This document shows, in pieces, positions 50,378 to 63,099 of a stretch of 64,000 bases of DNA. The position numbers were made by a program, and so were the translations under genes. Position 1 is the first letter of the stretch. The number at the start of each line of letters is the position of its first letter. The stretch is from Biscogniauxia marginata (Eukaryota > Ascomycota > Sordariomycetes > Xylariales > Xylariaceae): the NCBI GenBank assembly GCA_022695795.1, contig MU404060.1:428749-492748 (forward strand), read 5' to 3'. A model generated the notes under the pieces. It ran no database searches, was not told the DNA's origin, and worked only from the letters and a program-made list of their open reading frames with translations.

Positions 50378-50711
50378 ATGGTGGTCCTCGGGGATGCCCA
50401 GCAGAAGGCGGCATTCGCCATGTGCGTCATAACCGTCCCCGTGTATACAATGGCAACTATCTTCCGCTTCGTCGCCACCCACTGCTTCGGCCGAAAACCC
50501 GGGCTTGAAGACTGGTTCGCACTTGCGGCTCCGGTGACCTTTCTACCTCATGCTATTGCTCTGCTGTACGGTGAGTGGAGGTTTGCAGCGCTTTTTCGAG
50601 GCCTACCCCGGCGATATGGCTGCTGACGTGATACCCCCACCCATCGCAGTCACGGTCAACATTCACGGCCGCCCAACGCCAGTGCTCCTACTCGCCACAG
50701 TGAGCCAATAG
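50378..50711 (+). pseudogene. Truncated rhodopsin-domain protein, N-terminal part only
   Basis: ATG at 50378 opens MVVLGDAQQKAAFAMCVITV and then TIFRFVATHCFGRKPGLEDW, the first membrane segment and the GLEDWF/GxDDW motif of fungal rhodopsin-domain proteins. A consensus intron (GTGAGT at 50571 to GCAG at 50649) joins a second exon ending LLLATVSQ and TAG at 50711. Only 84 residues and about two membrane segments remain of a family usually 300-400 residues long. Family assignment rests on the motif and is moderate. Confidence 0.55.
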
Positions 50712-51147
50712 AACTTCACAACATAGGTCGCTTGTTTCCCGGGGGATGACGGACACGAGCCCAGACGGCTACTAATCCAGGTGCCGTGGATCAAGCCTGC
50801 TGGCGCTCTATAAGAAACCCCCCTTTTGCGGCCTTATCTTGGTGAGGTAGATGATGAACTGTAAGCTAAGCCTTAATCTGGAGTACAACAATGGAGTGCA
50901 CCGCCATATTATACACCAGTCATGAGGGGTTACTGCATAAGGTCTTACATACAGTCGCGCCCAACAGACAGAGAAAGACAAGGGGGGGGTTCTGCTGAGT
51001 ATGTCAGACAGAGTCCTGTAAATTCCGGGGACCCTTGCATAACTACTACCGCTTACCAGCAAGATAAAGGAGAAGCTTGAAGTCGTGGAACACCAGTTTC
51101 CGTCAAGATTGCCTTGCAGACCCAAGACTCTCTAATGTAACTCAGTT
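50712..51147. other. Lipase upstream region
   Basis: 436 bp with no supported gene. It should contain the lipase promoter. No signal-peptide exon could be identified in it. Confidence 0.45.
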
Positions 51148-52525
51148 ATGGCGCCACCAACGCTCACTTCAAGCACCACCGCATCGGATCAGTTGCTTCT
51201 TCCGAGCCAGGATCCCTGGTATACGGCCCCGCCCGACTTTGAAGCATCCACCCCGGGAACCGTGCTCCGGATCCGAACTGTCCTGAGTGGGCCCGTCATC
51301 TTCCGTAATGCCTCTACGGCCTACCATATTCTGTACCGTACCACCGGCTCACGATACCAGCCAACCTGGGCAGTGACGCAAGTGCCCCAAGTCTTTGAAT
51401 CCTTGTTTGTAAAGACTGTGCATCTCCTTCAAGTATCTGACCGTGCAGTCGTCAATTAGATCGCTGCTTATCCCCAAGAAAGCCTCCGTCTTGTCCTCCG
51501 GACATAATGCCCTGCTGTCTTACCAGATTGCCTACAACTCGCCGAGCATCGACTGGGGGCCCTCATACCGCATCTTCCAGCCTCCGCTCAAAAACTCGTA
51601 CGGTATCCCCACCGACTATGAAAAGTTCGACTTGATGCTGGACCGCGGCTGGTTTGTCACCATCCCTGACTTCGAAGGACCCCACGCTGCCTTTGGCGCC
51701 ACCGTCCTAGCTGGCCATGCCACCCTCGATTCTATCCGCGCCGTGCTCTCCCTGACCGTCAACGCCGACGTCTTGCTACCTAGCAGCGCGGACAAGTTCA
51801 AGTATGCAATGTGGGGATATAGCGGCGGCTCGCTCGCTTCCGAGAAAGCCGCCGAGCTGCAGGTCCAGTATGCTCCTGAGCTATCGACGGGCTTCGTGGG
51901 TGCCGCACTGGGTGGTCTGGTGAGCAACCTGGGAGCTTTGTACCATGTCATTAACAAGACCCCCTTCACGGGGAACCTCGTCCTCGTCTTACTGGGCATC
52001 ATGAACGAATACCCCGAGGCTGAGGCGTACCTGCGCAGCCGCCTCAAGACCGAAGGCCCCCAGAACGCCACCGCCTTCCTCAAGGGCCGCGAGATGGATT
52101 CCTTGCAGGCTTTCAACGCCTATGGGGGCCAGGACATCTTTGGCTACTTTGTCGGTGGCCAGGCCGACCTCGAGGGGTCTCGAGTCTTACGTAAGATCCA
52201 AAAGGTCGAGTGGATACTCGGTTACCACGGGGCCCCAGAGATCCCGCTCTTCATCTACAAGGCGATCGGTGACGAAATGACGCCCATTGGCGATACGGAC
52301 GAGCACGTGGCTTACTACAAGCGGTTTGGTGTCTCCGTGCTGTACGAGCGTAACACGGTCGGCGGCCATGTTGCCGAGATCGTGAACGGCCGGGACCGGG
52401 CGATAGAGTGGTTGACCGGCGTCTTTAACAATGACTCGTTCGGTACTGCGGACCAAGGCGTCATCATTCGCGATGTTGCCGTGGACCTTTACAAGCCTCC
52501 TGTTTCTGAAAAAGTCGTCTCCTGA
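51148..52525 (+). CDS. Secretory lipase family protein (LIP/TRI8-type esterase)
   Basis: Exons 51148-51381 and 51449-52525 encode 436 residues and TGA. The alpha/beta-hydrolase nucleophile elbow GYSGG lies near residue 200 (YAMWGYSGGSLASEKAAELQ). Other family features are LPSQDPWYTAPPDFEAS, GTVLRIRTV, HILYRTTGSRYQPTWAV, SSGHNALLSYQIAYNSPSID and IPLFIYKAIGDEMTPI with the catalytic Asp region, then GGHVAEIVNG with the His. The family contains secreted triacylglycerol lipases of yeasts and fungal esterases such as the TRI8 trichothecene deacetylase; the substrate here is unknown. No signal peptide precedes the mature-like start, so the protein may be cytosolic or its first exon lost. It is the only intact larger gene in the 43-52 kb accessory zone. 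The exact donor (CAA|GTGCCC) is chosen by phase. Confidence 0.9.
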
Positions 52526-55500
52526 AAAGAAGGTGCGGTGTTTAACTATAATGTAGTTACGGAGGCATGGGTTTTAGGAATGTGGAATCCGGAATCATGC
52601 CCTATCAACCTACTTACGTAGGTATTCATAAGCAGTTCTACATATTCTCACTGTCAATCGAATTTTGGGTATTTGCGTTATATTGCACCCAAACTCATTT
52701 CTATTCTATGTAGTGCTAATGCTGAACTGCTGCCGCAGCCCTTGTTATGCTCGCGTTATAGACCCCCTTATCTCTGTGTAAGTGTCACGGACAGGTGGCC
52801 CATGCTTTAGCTTGTATATAGTACTTTCGTAGTGAGCGCTAGAGAGGAGCTTTCCCTCCCTAGCGCAACAACAAGTAATATACCAACCCTTACAGTAAGA
52901 TCCACTTAAACAATCTCCCCGGCAGCAGCCAGGTCGTAACGCTAGTAAATTCGGCCACCCCTCTGCACTACATCTTATCATGCCTCTCGACTAGCGTGTC
53001 GCCGACGTCGTTCAGAAGCCCTCGTTGTTGAACTGTAGCGCTGGTCCCGTGCCCGGATGAAGCCCTCAACCGGCCGGTACCACGATCCTTCGGGCAAGGC
53101 AAAGGAGGAAAAGCCACCGTCCTTGTCCGTGCTTGCGTGACTGTTTAGTTCAGTAACTACTACAGTTACCATTGTACCCTTGAGAAAGTCTTTTATGAAA
53201 GCTCTTGTTATTACCTCTTTTAGTAATAAGGGTGGTTATACTCTCATTTCCTCTAGATTCGATTGCGAGGTTATTAAAAAGAGAGTTTAAAAGTTTAGAA
53301 CTGGTTATATAGTTAACAAGGTAGTTTACTATATTGAAATGAAATGATTAATACCATGAACTAACTAACTAGTAAAAAAGATGTATGCCTATATAGACCT
53401 TTATTTATGTAAGTCCCCTGAGGGATAATTAAGTCCTTTGAGAGATATAATTATAGTTCAGAACATCACAAGATTTAGAGCTATAGTTTAGTTCTAAACT
53501 TACAGCGCGACTCTATAAGCAACGAACAGATGCGCAGGTGAGTGTATGTCGGTACTTGCGCGGCTGATTATGAGTAATTGCGAGGTGAGTATTTCACATA
53601 AGAGCAAGATGTACAATGTGACGAACGCTTTCCACTCAATACTGGTGGAACAATCACAAGTTAGATCTTTTCCAGGAGATCGGTGTAAGTGTACTATGTG
53701 CGAACCCGTAAAAAGCCGCTTAGGTTAGAAACCTGGAGTAAGCGGGCCACGAGACCTGCCACATGTCAGACTATTAGCACGCAAGCAACCTTAAACTTGT
53801 AGCTCCTGATTTGGGTTTGGGGGGTGATTTATGTTGGGATTCAATTAGTAGTTGTAATGATGTTGGAGAGCTTCAGTCTCCCACGCGGCGGCACCACACT
53901 TATTGGGTGGTGCAAGCTCTGACCACCTACTCAGTACATTAGGTAAATTCAGAACGCTCGTTAGTTGTACTCAAGATCATATTTGGAATGTCTTATTATT
54001 TTTATTCGTCCATTAAATACCCAATTGGAGATGAAATCAGCCCTTAGTAAGGCACCGCGGCGCATTTCCACGGCCACAGCTTGTTTTATGGTATACATAA
54101 CTGACTACTACTTACTCGTTATTCCTTTTATAGATAAGCAGGCATGCTTCTCCGTTTTCCTCTTTTAATTAAAGAGCGGGCAACAAGTAATTTCTTCTTC
54201 GATACTTGACCGAGACTCTGGCCCTATGTTACGGAATGTGTTATTTAGGAAGCTTTAGGTACCATAGATAATTGCTGCAACGTTGGACAAAATTTGCGAT
54301 TACTGTGCCACATTGCAAAGTCTTCGTGGTATCTCATAATCGAGATTCTGTAGTCCTCTATTACTGAAATCCCTCTTCATACTCCGTTCATACCATTTCC
54401 CACAACATGAAAATCACATCTAAAGCCCTAGTGTTGGTCCTAAATAAGGAACTGACTAGCGGGCAATCTAGACACCACAGTACTTCATTAAGCAAGGGTT
54501 CTTGGTCGAGAAAACATCATTCTAATGTTAATACTATTTACATTACTGATTAGCGGGATATGTACAAGCGTTGGGGCTGAAGATGAGAAAAGCATGTCAT
54601 ATGTAGAATTTACCCCAGAATGGAACCAACAACTATGATCATTGTTAACTAATTTCTTACTATCAACTACCTCAACATAAGCTCTTTGATTCCGCTTTGT
54701 GATACGAACCCAGAAGTCCAAGATGCCAGGAACTCGTTACAAGCAGTCTATTATCTCTAATATTATCGTTAGGTGGCTTAGCAAGATGGGTTATAAAGTA
54801 AGTAGCACGAAACTAGTTGTCATTATTGTTGTATTATTTAACGTTTAAGAAAGGGGGGCGTGAGCCCTCTTAAGTAACCTTTTTAAGGGTATAAAACGTG
54901 ACTAGTTATAATTTATAAATTATAAAAGTAGTTTTAAAGCTATTTATAATTTATAAAGTTATTTCTTGTTTTTAAAGCTTAACATTGCTTAACTAATAAC
55001 TGCTACTTACCGGTTTTATTAATTTAAAAATTTCTTTCCTTTTTAATTAATCGTTATAAACCTTAATAAACGACGTTTTAAACCTTTTTAAAACGTGTTA
55101 TTTATAAATATAATTTTAAACTCTGTTTATATTCGTATTTTATAATTAGTTATTAATAATTAAAACACTCTTTTAACTTTTAATAGTTGTATAAAGGTTA
55201 TTTTTTAATATTACTTTTTTTATTATCGTTTTTAGTTTTATTATATATAATATTACTTTTTTAAGTTTAAATGATAAATCAATACTTTTAAAGTAATTTA
55301 TAATTATATAAACCTTTTAAAAGTTTAAAAGGGTTTAAATTAATTATATTTAACATATTATATAAGCGAATAAATGAAATAAGTTTATAAATAAATTTTT
55401 ATAATTATTACTTTTTTAATTATTAAAAGTTATTTGCGTTACATTGAAATTAATTAATAATTATTATAATAAACGGTAATTACTAATTATTTAAGTCAAG

Positions 55501-56011
55501 CCCCGCCTTTTTAAAAAGTGCTAAAATATTAAAAACGCATTTAATATTTTTAAATTAAAATATAACGTGCCTTATAAGTAAATAAACTACACAAGTAAAT
55601 AAGCCACTTAATTTCCTATATAAAATCGATTTTTTAAAAAAATTTATAACTTCGCACGTAAAAATCATAAAAATCATAAAAATCTCGGATTTCTTTTTAA
55701 TTATATAATTATATAAAGTAACGTGTCTTACAAGCGAATAAGCTATATAAACAAGTAAGCTAGTTCTTATAATTTTCGTAATTTTAATTATTAAAAAACA
55801 TTTACACGGCATTAAAATTAATTAATAATAATTATTATTTAAATCGTCTTTTTTAGTTTTATATTTTAAAAACTAAATACCTTTTTTATATTAAGTATTT
55901 AGTTTTTTAACGCGTAATTTAAATTAATTAGTTTATTACATTTTCCGAGTTAAAACCCTTTAAAATTAAAATAAAAAAATTAATAACAAATAAAATTAAT
56001 TATAACTCCTC
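52526..56011. other. Transition into A+T-rich DNA
   Basis: No supported gene. Composition falls from average to strongly A+T-rich past about 54.85 kb. Two related stretches at about 55567-55605 and 55721-55760 (CGTGYCTTAYAAGYRAATAA pattern) show local duplication with transition differences. Probably older, unrecognisable RIP-mutated repeats. Confidence 0.55.
53842..53883 (+). repeat. Dispersed repeat end, copy 2
   Basis: Second copy of the sequence at 32796-32836; similarity extends left to about 53811. To the right, after CTCCCA, the sequence is GC-richer (ACGCGGCGGCACC) and not shared. Confidence 0.75.
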
Positions 56012-56418
56012 TGTGACGAACCTCCCTGTGTGTTTCTAGTCAGCTGACTTCACAGGTGAGTACGTATTAGGTTTTCTTGTTTTGAAGGTAATAGTGGGTT
56101 GAGATTGGTTTAATTAATTTGCAATGTTATGTTCGTTAGAGAGGTTTCAAGGTACTCTCATTATAGTATTAAGGAGTGATTGTAGTTTTAGATTAATAGT
56201 TAAGGAATTAGAAAGAATAACTAAATATATAAGGAAATTTCAATTTATTTATATTTATTTCTTTTTTCTTTAAAATAAGTGAATCGCTAAATCGTATATT
56301 TCGATTAGCGATTTACCGATTTAATGAATCGTTAAATCGCTTTTTTTAAATGTCGATTCATCGATTTATTCTTTGATTATATAACTTGTACACCTTTTCA
56401 TTTCTAAGGTTTATAACA
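56012..56418 (-). repeat. 3' LTR (left copy)
   Basis: 407 bp, plus strand starts TGTGACGAACC and ends TTATAACA. It is the 3' LTR because pol reads on the minus strand. Nearly all differences from the other LTR are C/T or G/A. An internal motif AATCGCTAAATCG with inverted partners lies near 56281-56340. Confidence 0.9.
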
Positions 56419-56568
56419 TTATTTTTCCCTTTCGAGAATCTTTGTCTTAAAGATAAAAGAAGATTTAAATCTTCTTTTTTATTTGTTAAATATTCTTTAA
56501 GCTTTCTCTAATTTATAAGCGTTATTATGTCTTATCATGTAATAAAAAATCGAAAATTTTTTTTTTAA

Positions 56569-57021
56569 ACCTCGCGTCGCGCTAAGAGAAACTTTAAAAA
56601 TAAGCTAGCCTTATTAAACGTAATGAATATTAACGGTTATAAGGAAATGCCTTATTTTTATTATAAAAATCAAAATAAAGAATGCATTACTTTAAAGGAT
56701 TTTAATCGTTACGAGGAATGTATTCGATTAAGTAAGGCTAATTATAATATATTTAATATAACTCGAAAAGGTGTTATCAAAATAACTTATTAATATTAGT
56801 AAATAAAAACAGCATTAAAAGAAGCTAATATAGAAATAAAGGCTATTTTAAATAAGGTTCGCCGTTTTCGAGTTTAAAAGCGATTATAATTAAGTAAGTT
56901 ACGTAAAATGATTACTCGGGGTCTTAATTCTATCGAGGAATTAAAGCGCGTTAAGCGCGAGGAAAAAAAACAGAAACGTTTTACTAAAGAATCGCAATGT
57001 ATAGAGAGATCACAGCGTTAA
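56569..57021 (+). pseudogene. Antisense ORF of the chromovirus, cysteine-cluster protein remnant
   Basis: On the strand opposite gag-pol, between the chromodomain and the 3' LTR, one frame of 151 codons ending in TAA at 57021 keeps coding-like sequence: RAKRNFKNKLALLNV, NGYKEMPYFYYKNQNKECIT, LKDFNRYEECIRLSKAN, then a charged helix LRKMITRGLNSIEELKRVKR. Internal stops are few and cluster at 56789-56803 and 56875-56888. The spacing of retained Cys and Tyr (Cys to Tyr by TGT/TGC to TAT/TAC) suggests an original CxxC-x(n)-CxxC zinc-type cluster followed by a coiled coil. Similar antisense proteins accompany many fungal gypsy elements, as I recall; their function is unknown. Confidence 0.55.
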
Positions 57022-57164
57022 TTTAAATCTTTGTAAAGTTTACTTATTTCCAAGGCTTACCCTTTCTTCTTCTTTAATCGTTCCTAACAAGATTAAAACT
57101 TCGATATCTAGGCCTTTCTAACCGGTTTAGATTTTGGCGGTGGAAATTCTCAATTTTATTTGTC

Positions 57165-57320
57165 AAGTTCTTTAAATACTTAAGTAGTTTCTAAGTGTTC
57201 TTTTCTAGTAAGTAGCCTTCCTATTTAACAAAATACTATAATTAACCTTTAACTTATTTTAAATTTAGTATCTTTTCTACTTTATACTTATTAAGGTTTT
57301 CCTCAAATTCTAGTTAGTTT
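57165..57320 (-). other. Chromodomain remnant of the chromovirus
   Basis: Minus-strand translation gives KYKVEKILNLK, then YFVK*EGYLLEKNT*KLLKYL. The stops fall where chromodomains have Trp (VKWEGY, NTWEPL). It would have guided integration to methylated-histone chromatin in the ancestor. Confidence 0.75.
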
Positions 57321-59446
57321 TTTGGTATAGCGTTATTTAGTACTGGTTTTAAAAGCGAAATATGAAATACAAGATGTATTTTAGATTCTTTTAATAGTAC
57401 TAACTTGTAATTAACTTTCGAAACAACCTCCTTAATTTTATATAATCCTAATTTTTTAAATTTAAGTTTTTTGTTAAGTCGCTTTATTTTAATTTAAAGT
57501 GTTTTTAATATTACGCTTTGTTATTAATAAAGCAAATAAACCATGTCTTTTCTCTTTAAAATTAGTCCTTTAATTCTTTTTTCATTATAATACTTTATTA
57601 TTTTGTCTTAAATAAACTACAATTCTTTTTATAGCCGTTATTATACTACCTAAATCTTTTTAAATAATACTTTTACTCTCGGGGCCTTTGTTTCGACTCT
57701 TAATGCTTCCGTAAGTTCGATTAATTGTCTTTAAATTTCCGCTTTTTACCTGTATACTACCTCGTGTGGTAATATCTTTATATCTTTATTAATCGAAGTA
57801 TTATATACTATTTAAGCTATTAATAGCAATTTTACCTAGTTGTTTATTTCCTAGTTAATATAGCTTCGTAAGTATTATTCTATTGTCTAGTTTAGTTTCT
57901 TTATTTGTTCGTCGATCTAGGGATAATACGTTATAAACAATTTTTGCTTAATTTTTATTCGTTTTATTAAACTAATTTAAAATTTTGACGTAAATAACTT
58001 ATCTCTATTTAAAATAACGCGTTTTAGTAACTCATGTTTATTAACGTACTTTTTTAGGAAATTAAAAACTAATTATTTTACTATGTTCGATTCGTTAAAT
58101 AATAAAAAGTAGGCGTATTTCGTGAGTTTATTAACGATTACTCATATGTTGTTATAAGGTACTCCTATAGTAGGATCTTTTAACTTTAAGAGTTTCACTA
58201 CGAAATCCTATATAATTATGTGCTACGTTTTATCAGGTATTTAAATTAGTTGTAATAATCCGTATAGTTTATGTCGTGATGCTTTAGTTTTATTATAAAT
58301 GTTGTAATTCTTTATAATTCTTTTAATTGTTTATCGTATTTCTAGAAAGTCGAATTCTTTTTAAAGTCGTTTTATTGTTTTGAAAATCCCTTGGTGGCTA
58401 TATAAAGGATATTCGTGAAATTCTTTAACGAATTCGTCTTATACTCGTTTTAATATATATACCTTTTCTTTATACGAAAGAAGTTCGTCGCTAGATCCTT
58501 ACTAAAACTATAATTGTTTTTCCCTTTAATTATAATTTTTCTTGAAACGTTATTTCCAGTCTCTTATATTAATTCGTATATAAATTAATACAACTAATCC
58601 GTCATTTTATTATTTAAATATCTAAATATCTTTTTTATTGATTTTTAATTTATAATCTCCCCTTTTATTAAGAAGATCTACTTAAATATTTTCCTTTCCC
58701 TTAATATACTAGATTTTAAAATTGAATTTAGACAGGAAAATCATTTAACGCTCGTGTCCCTAATTAAGCGTTTATGTTATTATAAATCGTGTAAGGTTTT
58801 TATGGTTTAAATAAATATTAATAGGTTTTTTAGTTCCGTTAAGCTATAGTTTTTATTTCTTTAGTGCTTTAATAACTACTAATAATTCTTTGTCATAAAT
58901 TTAATAATTCAATTTAGCATTATATAGTGCTTTAAATAGGTACGCGACTAAATACCATTTCTTATTGTTTTTTAATTGCTTTAAAACTACTTTAATAGCG
59001 AAATTTAAAGCATTTATCTTTAGTCGTTTCTTTTTATTTTCGTTTGGAAGTTTATATATAACTTTATTAGTTATAACTTCTTTTAGCTGTTAAAAAGCCT
59101 ACTTAGCTTCTTTAATGAAATAAAAAGCCTTTCTTGTTTTTGCTAAGGTAATTAATTCCGTTAATGGTTTAATAATACGCCCAAAATCTTTAATGAGTTA
59201 TTTAATATAATTAATAAAGCCAAGAAATGCGCGTACGTTTATAACACTTCTAAGTTTTAGCTAATTCTTAATTATTATTATTTTTCTTTTTTAAATGCGG
59301 ATTTCTCCTGGACTTATTATAAACCCTAAATAGTTTAGTTTTTTAATATGCCATTTATTTTTAATTGGATAAATAAGTAGGTTCGCCTTCTCTAAGGCTT
59401 CTAATACTTGCTTTACATATTCTTTATGCTTTTTCTCGTTTTTTGA

Positions 59447-59482
59447 GTAAATTAGTATATCGTCTAGGTAAACGAATATAAA
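59447..59482 (-). other. Reverse transcriptase active-site block
   Basis: Minus strand reads FIFVYLDDILIY, the YxDD catalytic motif of Ty3/gypsy RT, followed by SKNEKKHKEYVKQVLEALEK. Confidence 0.9.
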
Positions 59483-61917
59483 TTTATCTAGAAACTTGCG
59501 AAAAACTATTATAATTATATATTAAAATATAGCGAGTACGTTAGTAAGTTTAAATAATATAACCTTATACTTATAATGTTTATATATTGTTTAAAAGACT
59601 ATATATTATTCGTGTTTTTTAGCTATTTTAATTATATAGTATTTATCACGAAGGTTTAGTATTATAAAGATTTAGGCCTTACTAATTTATCCTCTTATGA
59701 GTTTCATTAGTAATAACGAATACCCGTTTTTCTTGGTTATTTTATTAAGGTGTTAATAATTAATTACTCGTTATTATACTAAGTTTCCTTTTTTATTGAT
59801 ATGTTACTTCCCGTTTTTATCGACTTTAAATACTATAATCGCTAGATATCTTAACAAGGATTTTAATTCTTAAATATATCCTTTATTAAAATCCTTTTAA
59901 ATTCCTTTTTATAATGCTTTTTATTTTTCTTAATTTATAAGATATACTGGAAATAATTTTAGTTGTTTTTCTTTTTTAAAGTAAATCTAATAATCTTATT
60001 AGCTATATTTTAGTAATTCTTTTTTTATTTTATCTTTAAATAATTTATAGAAATGGAGGTACTTACGCGGTACTTTCTTTATTAGGTTTTTAGGCTTGAT
60101 TACTCGAATTATATAAGTAATATGTTTCGTTTTTACATTCGTTTTTTTAGAGTTATTTGCGGTACTTATTTCGTAACCCGTAGTGGTTGACTCCTCTTAT
60201 TTCTAATCTTAATAAAGCGTGTTTGTCTCGAAATTTATTCGTAAATTACTTCTTTTAAGTTAATTCATTTCTAATATTATATCGTGATTTAATATGTATA
60301 TAATATTAAAACTAATTTGCTCGGAGTGTCTTTAAATGGTTATTAAGAGAGGGATTATCTCTTTTAATACTTTGCCATTCTCGTAACTAAATATATATCC
60401 TTCGAAGTTTTATAACTTATATAAACTTTATTTATATACTTATAATATTTTATCTTTTTAAGTTACCTTTATTAAGACATAACTTTTATTTACTCCTAAA
60501 TTTATTAAGGCTTTATATTTTCTTTTATTATACTTAACTTTAATTATAATAATGTTATTAAGTCTTAACTAGATTTTATATAAAGACTTGCTATTTATAG
60601 CTTCTCGCTGCCTTATTAGCAAAAGCCTTTACCGTTTTTTGGTTTTCCATGTCCCTTCTTTTTTAGTTTTCTTTTAGTTGTTATAACTTAAATGTCCTTC
60701 CACTTTTAGGCTTTCATAAAAGCGTATTTCTAGTAATTATTACTTAAATAGTCTCTTTAATTACCTTTTACGTAATAAGGGGTAAAAAGTTTATCTTTTA
60801 TATAGAACTTTATACATTAAAATTTCAATTTTTTTTCGAGAGCCTTTTTATAACTTAAGTCTGTTTTATTAACTCGGAATTTCTTGAAGTTCTAAATTAT
60901 CTTCGAATAAAAAGAATAATTCTTGAGTTTATTTGTTAAGAGTATCTCGATGTCTCTCTTTAGATTTATATTGATTTTTAAAAGCTTTCCTTTTTTTTTA
61001 AAGTATGTTTTAATGATTTGTTTATAGCCTCGTTTAGTCGCACGTGTTTTTACTTATTATTTTATTAAGTGTTTTCTTATAAAGCTAAATAAACTAATAT
61101 CGTATTTAATTCGTTTTTCGAGCTATTATGAAAAATGTAGTTCCTTTTATAACTCTTATAATTCTTCCTTAATCTCGTCTTCTTCGAAACCTACTTTAAG
61201 CAAGTCGTGTACATCGTATAATACTAAGGTATAACACATATAACCTTTAATAATTACTTCGTTGTTTTTTTCGGAACCGAGGTAAAGATAATATGCTTAA
61301 AGAAAATGTGACTATCGTGGGATATTATCATAAATATACTTATTTTCTTTCATGTCATTACTTTCTAGTTCTTAAAAATAATAACCGGCTTTATCCTTAA
61401 AACTTTTATATACTTAACAAGTGTCGTTAATATAAAAGCTCTAATATAACGATGTATATTCCCTTAAGCTTTAATAGATATTATAACTATTATTTATATA
61501 AAACCTTTAATTTAAGTTATTATGCTGGTTTTTTCCCTAGTAAGTTTCGCATTTATCGTTATTATAATGGCTTTAATATAAATTATTATAATTTAACTTA
61601 ATTTTTAAGTTATATCCTAGCTTATAATTATCGCATTTATATAGTAGTTCGCCTTTGTTATATTCTTATTTAACTTATTTTAATGTAAAATATCTTAAAT
61701 ACGAGTGATTATTCTTTAAATAATCTTTACGGTTAACTTAATAAGATTTATAAACTCCTTTTATAAAGGCCTCCTCGATTTTCTCTGTTTTAATAATATC
61801 GATAATAAACACTTGGTTTATTTCTTTATTATTCTCGAATTAAACCCTTACCTCGACGGCTCTTTTCTCGGGTTAAAGAATCCCTCTTATTCTTAATTCT
61901 TATTTCTTAAAACTTCA

Positions 61918-61959
61918 ATACTCGTTTTTATAATGTCCTTTTTTTCTATAGTTAAAACA
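61918..61959 (-). other. Gag zinc-knuckle remnant
   Basis: Minus strand reads CFNYRKKGHYKNEY. It matches CX2CX4HX4C with the second and third Cys changed to Tyr, as C-to-T mutation on the complementary strand would give. Confidence 0.75.
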
Positions 61960-63099
61960 CTTAATAATTAATTTATTTCGTTTCTTTTATTCCTTTTAAA
62001 TAATATTGATTTTAATGGGGTTTAATTTAGTTCTAGTGCCTTTCCTGGTTCCGGCACCGCTTCTATGATTTCCTCCTTTTAACTAATCGCCATTTTTTCG
62101 TTATACCGTTTTTTTCTTTTTAAAGTATCGTTCGAAGTTCTCGTTATTGATAGTAATTACCATTATAACGTAATTATTAAACTTTCCTAGGTTTCTTTCT
62201 TTATATAGGTTTATTTTATATAACTTATTTTTTATATGGTTTTTTAATTTTTAATAAAATAAATAATATAAGCTTTTAATAAGTAGTTATAATTAATTTA
62301 CAAGTTTCTTAAACTTAATAACGTAATTTAAAGCCTTTTTATCTTATTGTAATTTATAAAGTCGAGTTTTAACTTGTTATTTAAAGATTGAATTACTAAA
62401 TATAAACTTAAGTTATTTTTTAAATTCCTTATAATTCTTAAAGACTTTCTTCGTGTCTTCTTAGGCGTTTAATCCGTTTTTTAGATAATCTTTTAACACT
62501 AGTTAAAACCAGGTTAAGGCTGTTCCGGCGAGGAGCTAGAATACCGTAAGAACCTTCTATTCCTCCGTGGTAATCGTTTTATAATAAAACCGTAAATAGG
62601 TTCCAACCTAGATTAAAAATCCCTCTAAATCGCTTGACCTATTATATTTACCAGGTGTAATAAGTTTAAAACCCTTCACGTCGGGAGTTGTTATATTATT
62701 TTCGTCGTTTAAGTTATTAAGGTCGTTATCGTTTAAGGGTGGTTATTTATTTCTAGGAAGTAGGGGTTGTTTTGCTTATTTGTTTTTTTTTTAGGTGTTT
62801 TTTTCTCTTCCTCCTCTTTTTCCTCAAATAATTCTTTTTATTAAGCTTTTAAGATGTCCTCTTATAACTCTTCTTTAACTATAACCGTAATGGATTTTTA
62901 TATTGGTTTCTTTAAACCTTTTTATTATACCGTAAAAAAACCTAAAGCTTTCGTTTAAGAGCTTATTAATTATTATTCTTTTATTTATTTCTTTTTTTGT
63001 TGCCCTCTAGTTTTAGAAGGTATACTTATCCTAGGATTGTTTAATTAAAAGTCCCTTCTTTTAAATCAATATTAAACATTAATTAAGGAGCTATTAAAA

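Noticed and set aside
43180..52525. A functional secondary-metabolite gene cluster
   Set aside because: No synthase, transporter or regulator is present and all tailoring-type genes except the esterase are broken.
54488..54721. Minus-strand frame of 77 codons in the A+T-rich flank
   Set aside because: Looks partly protein-like, but no start context, no splice sites and no family recognised.
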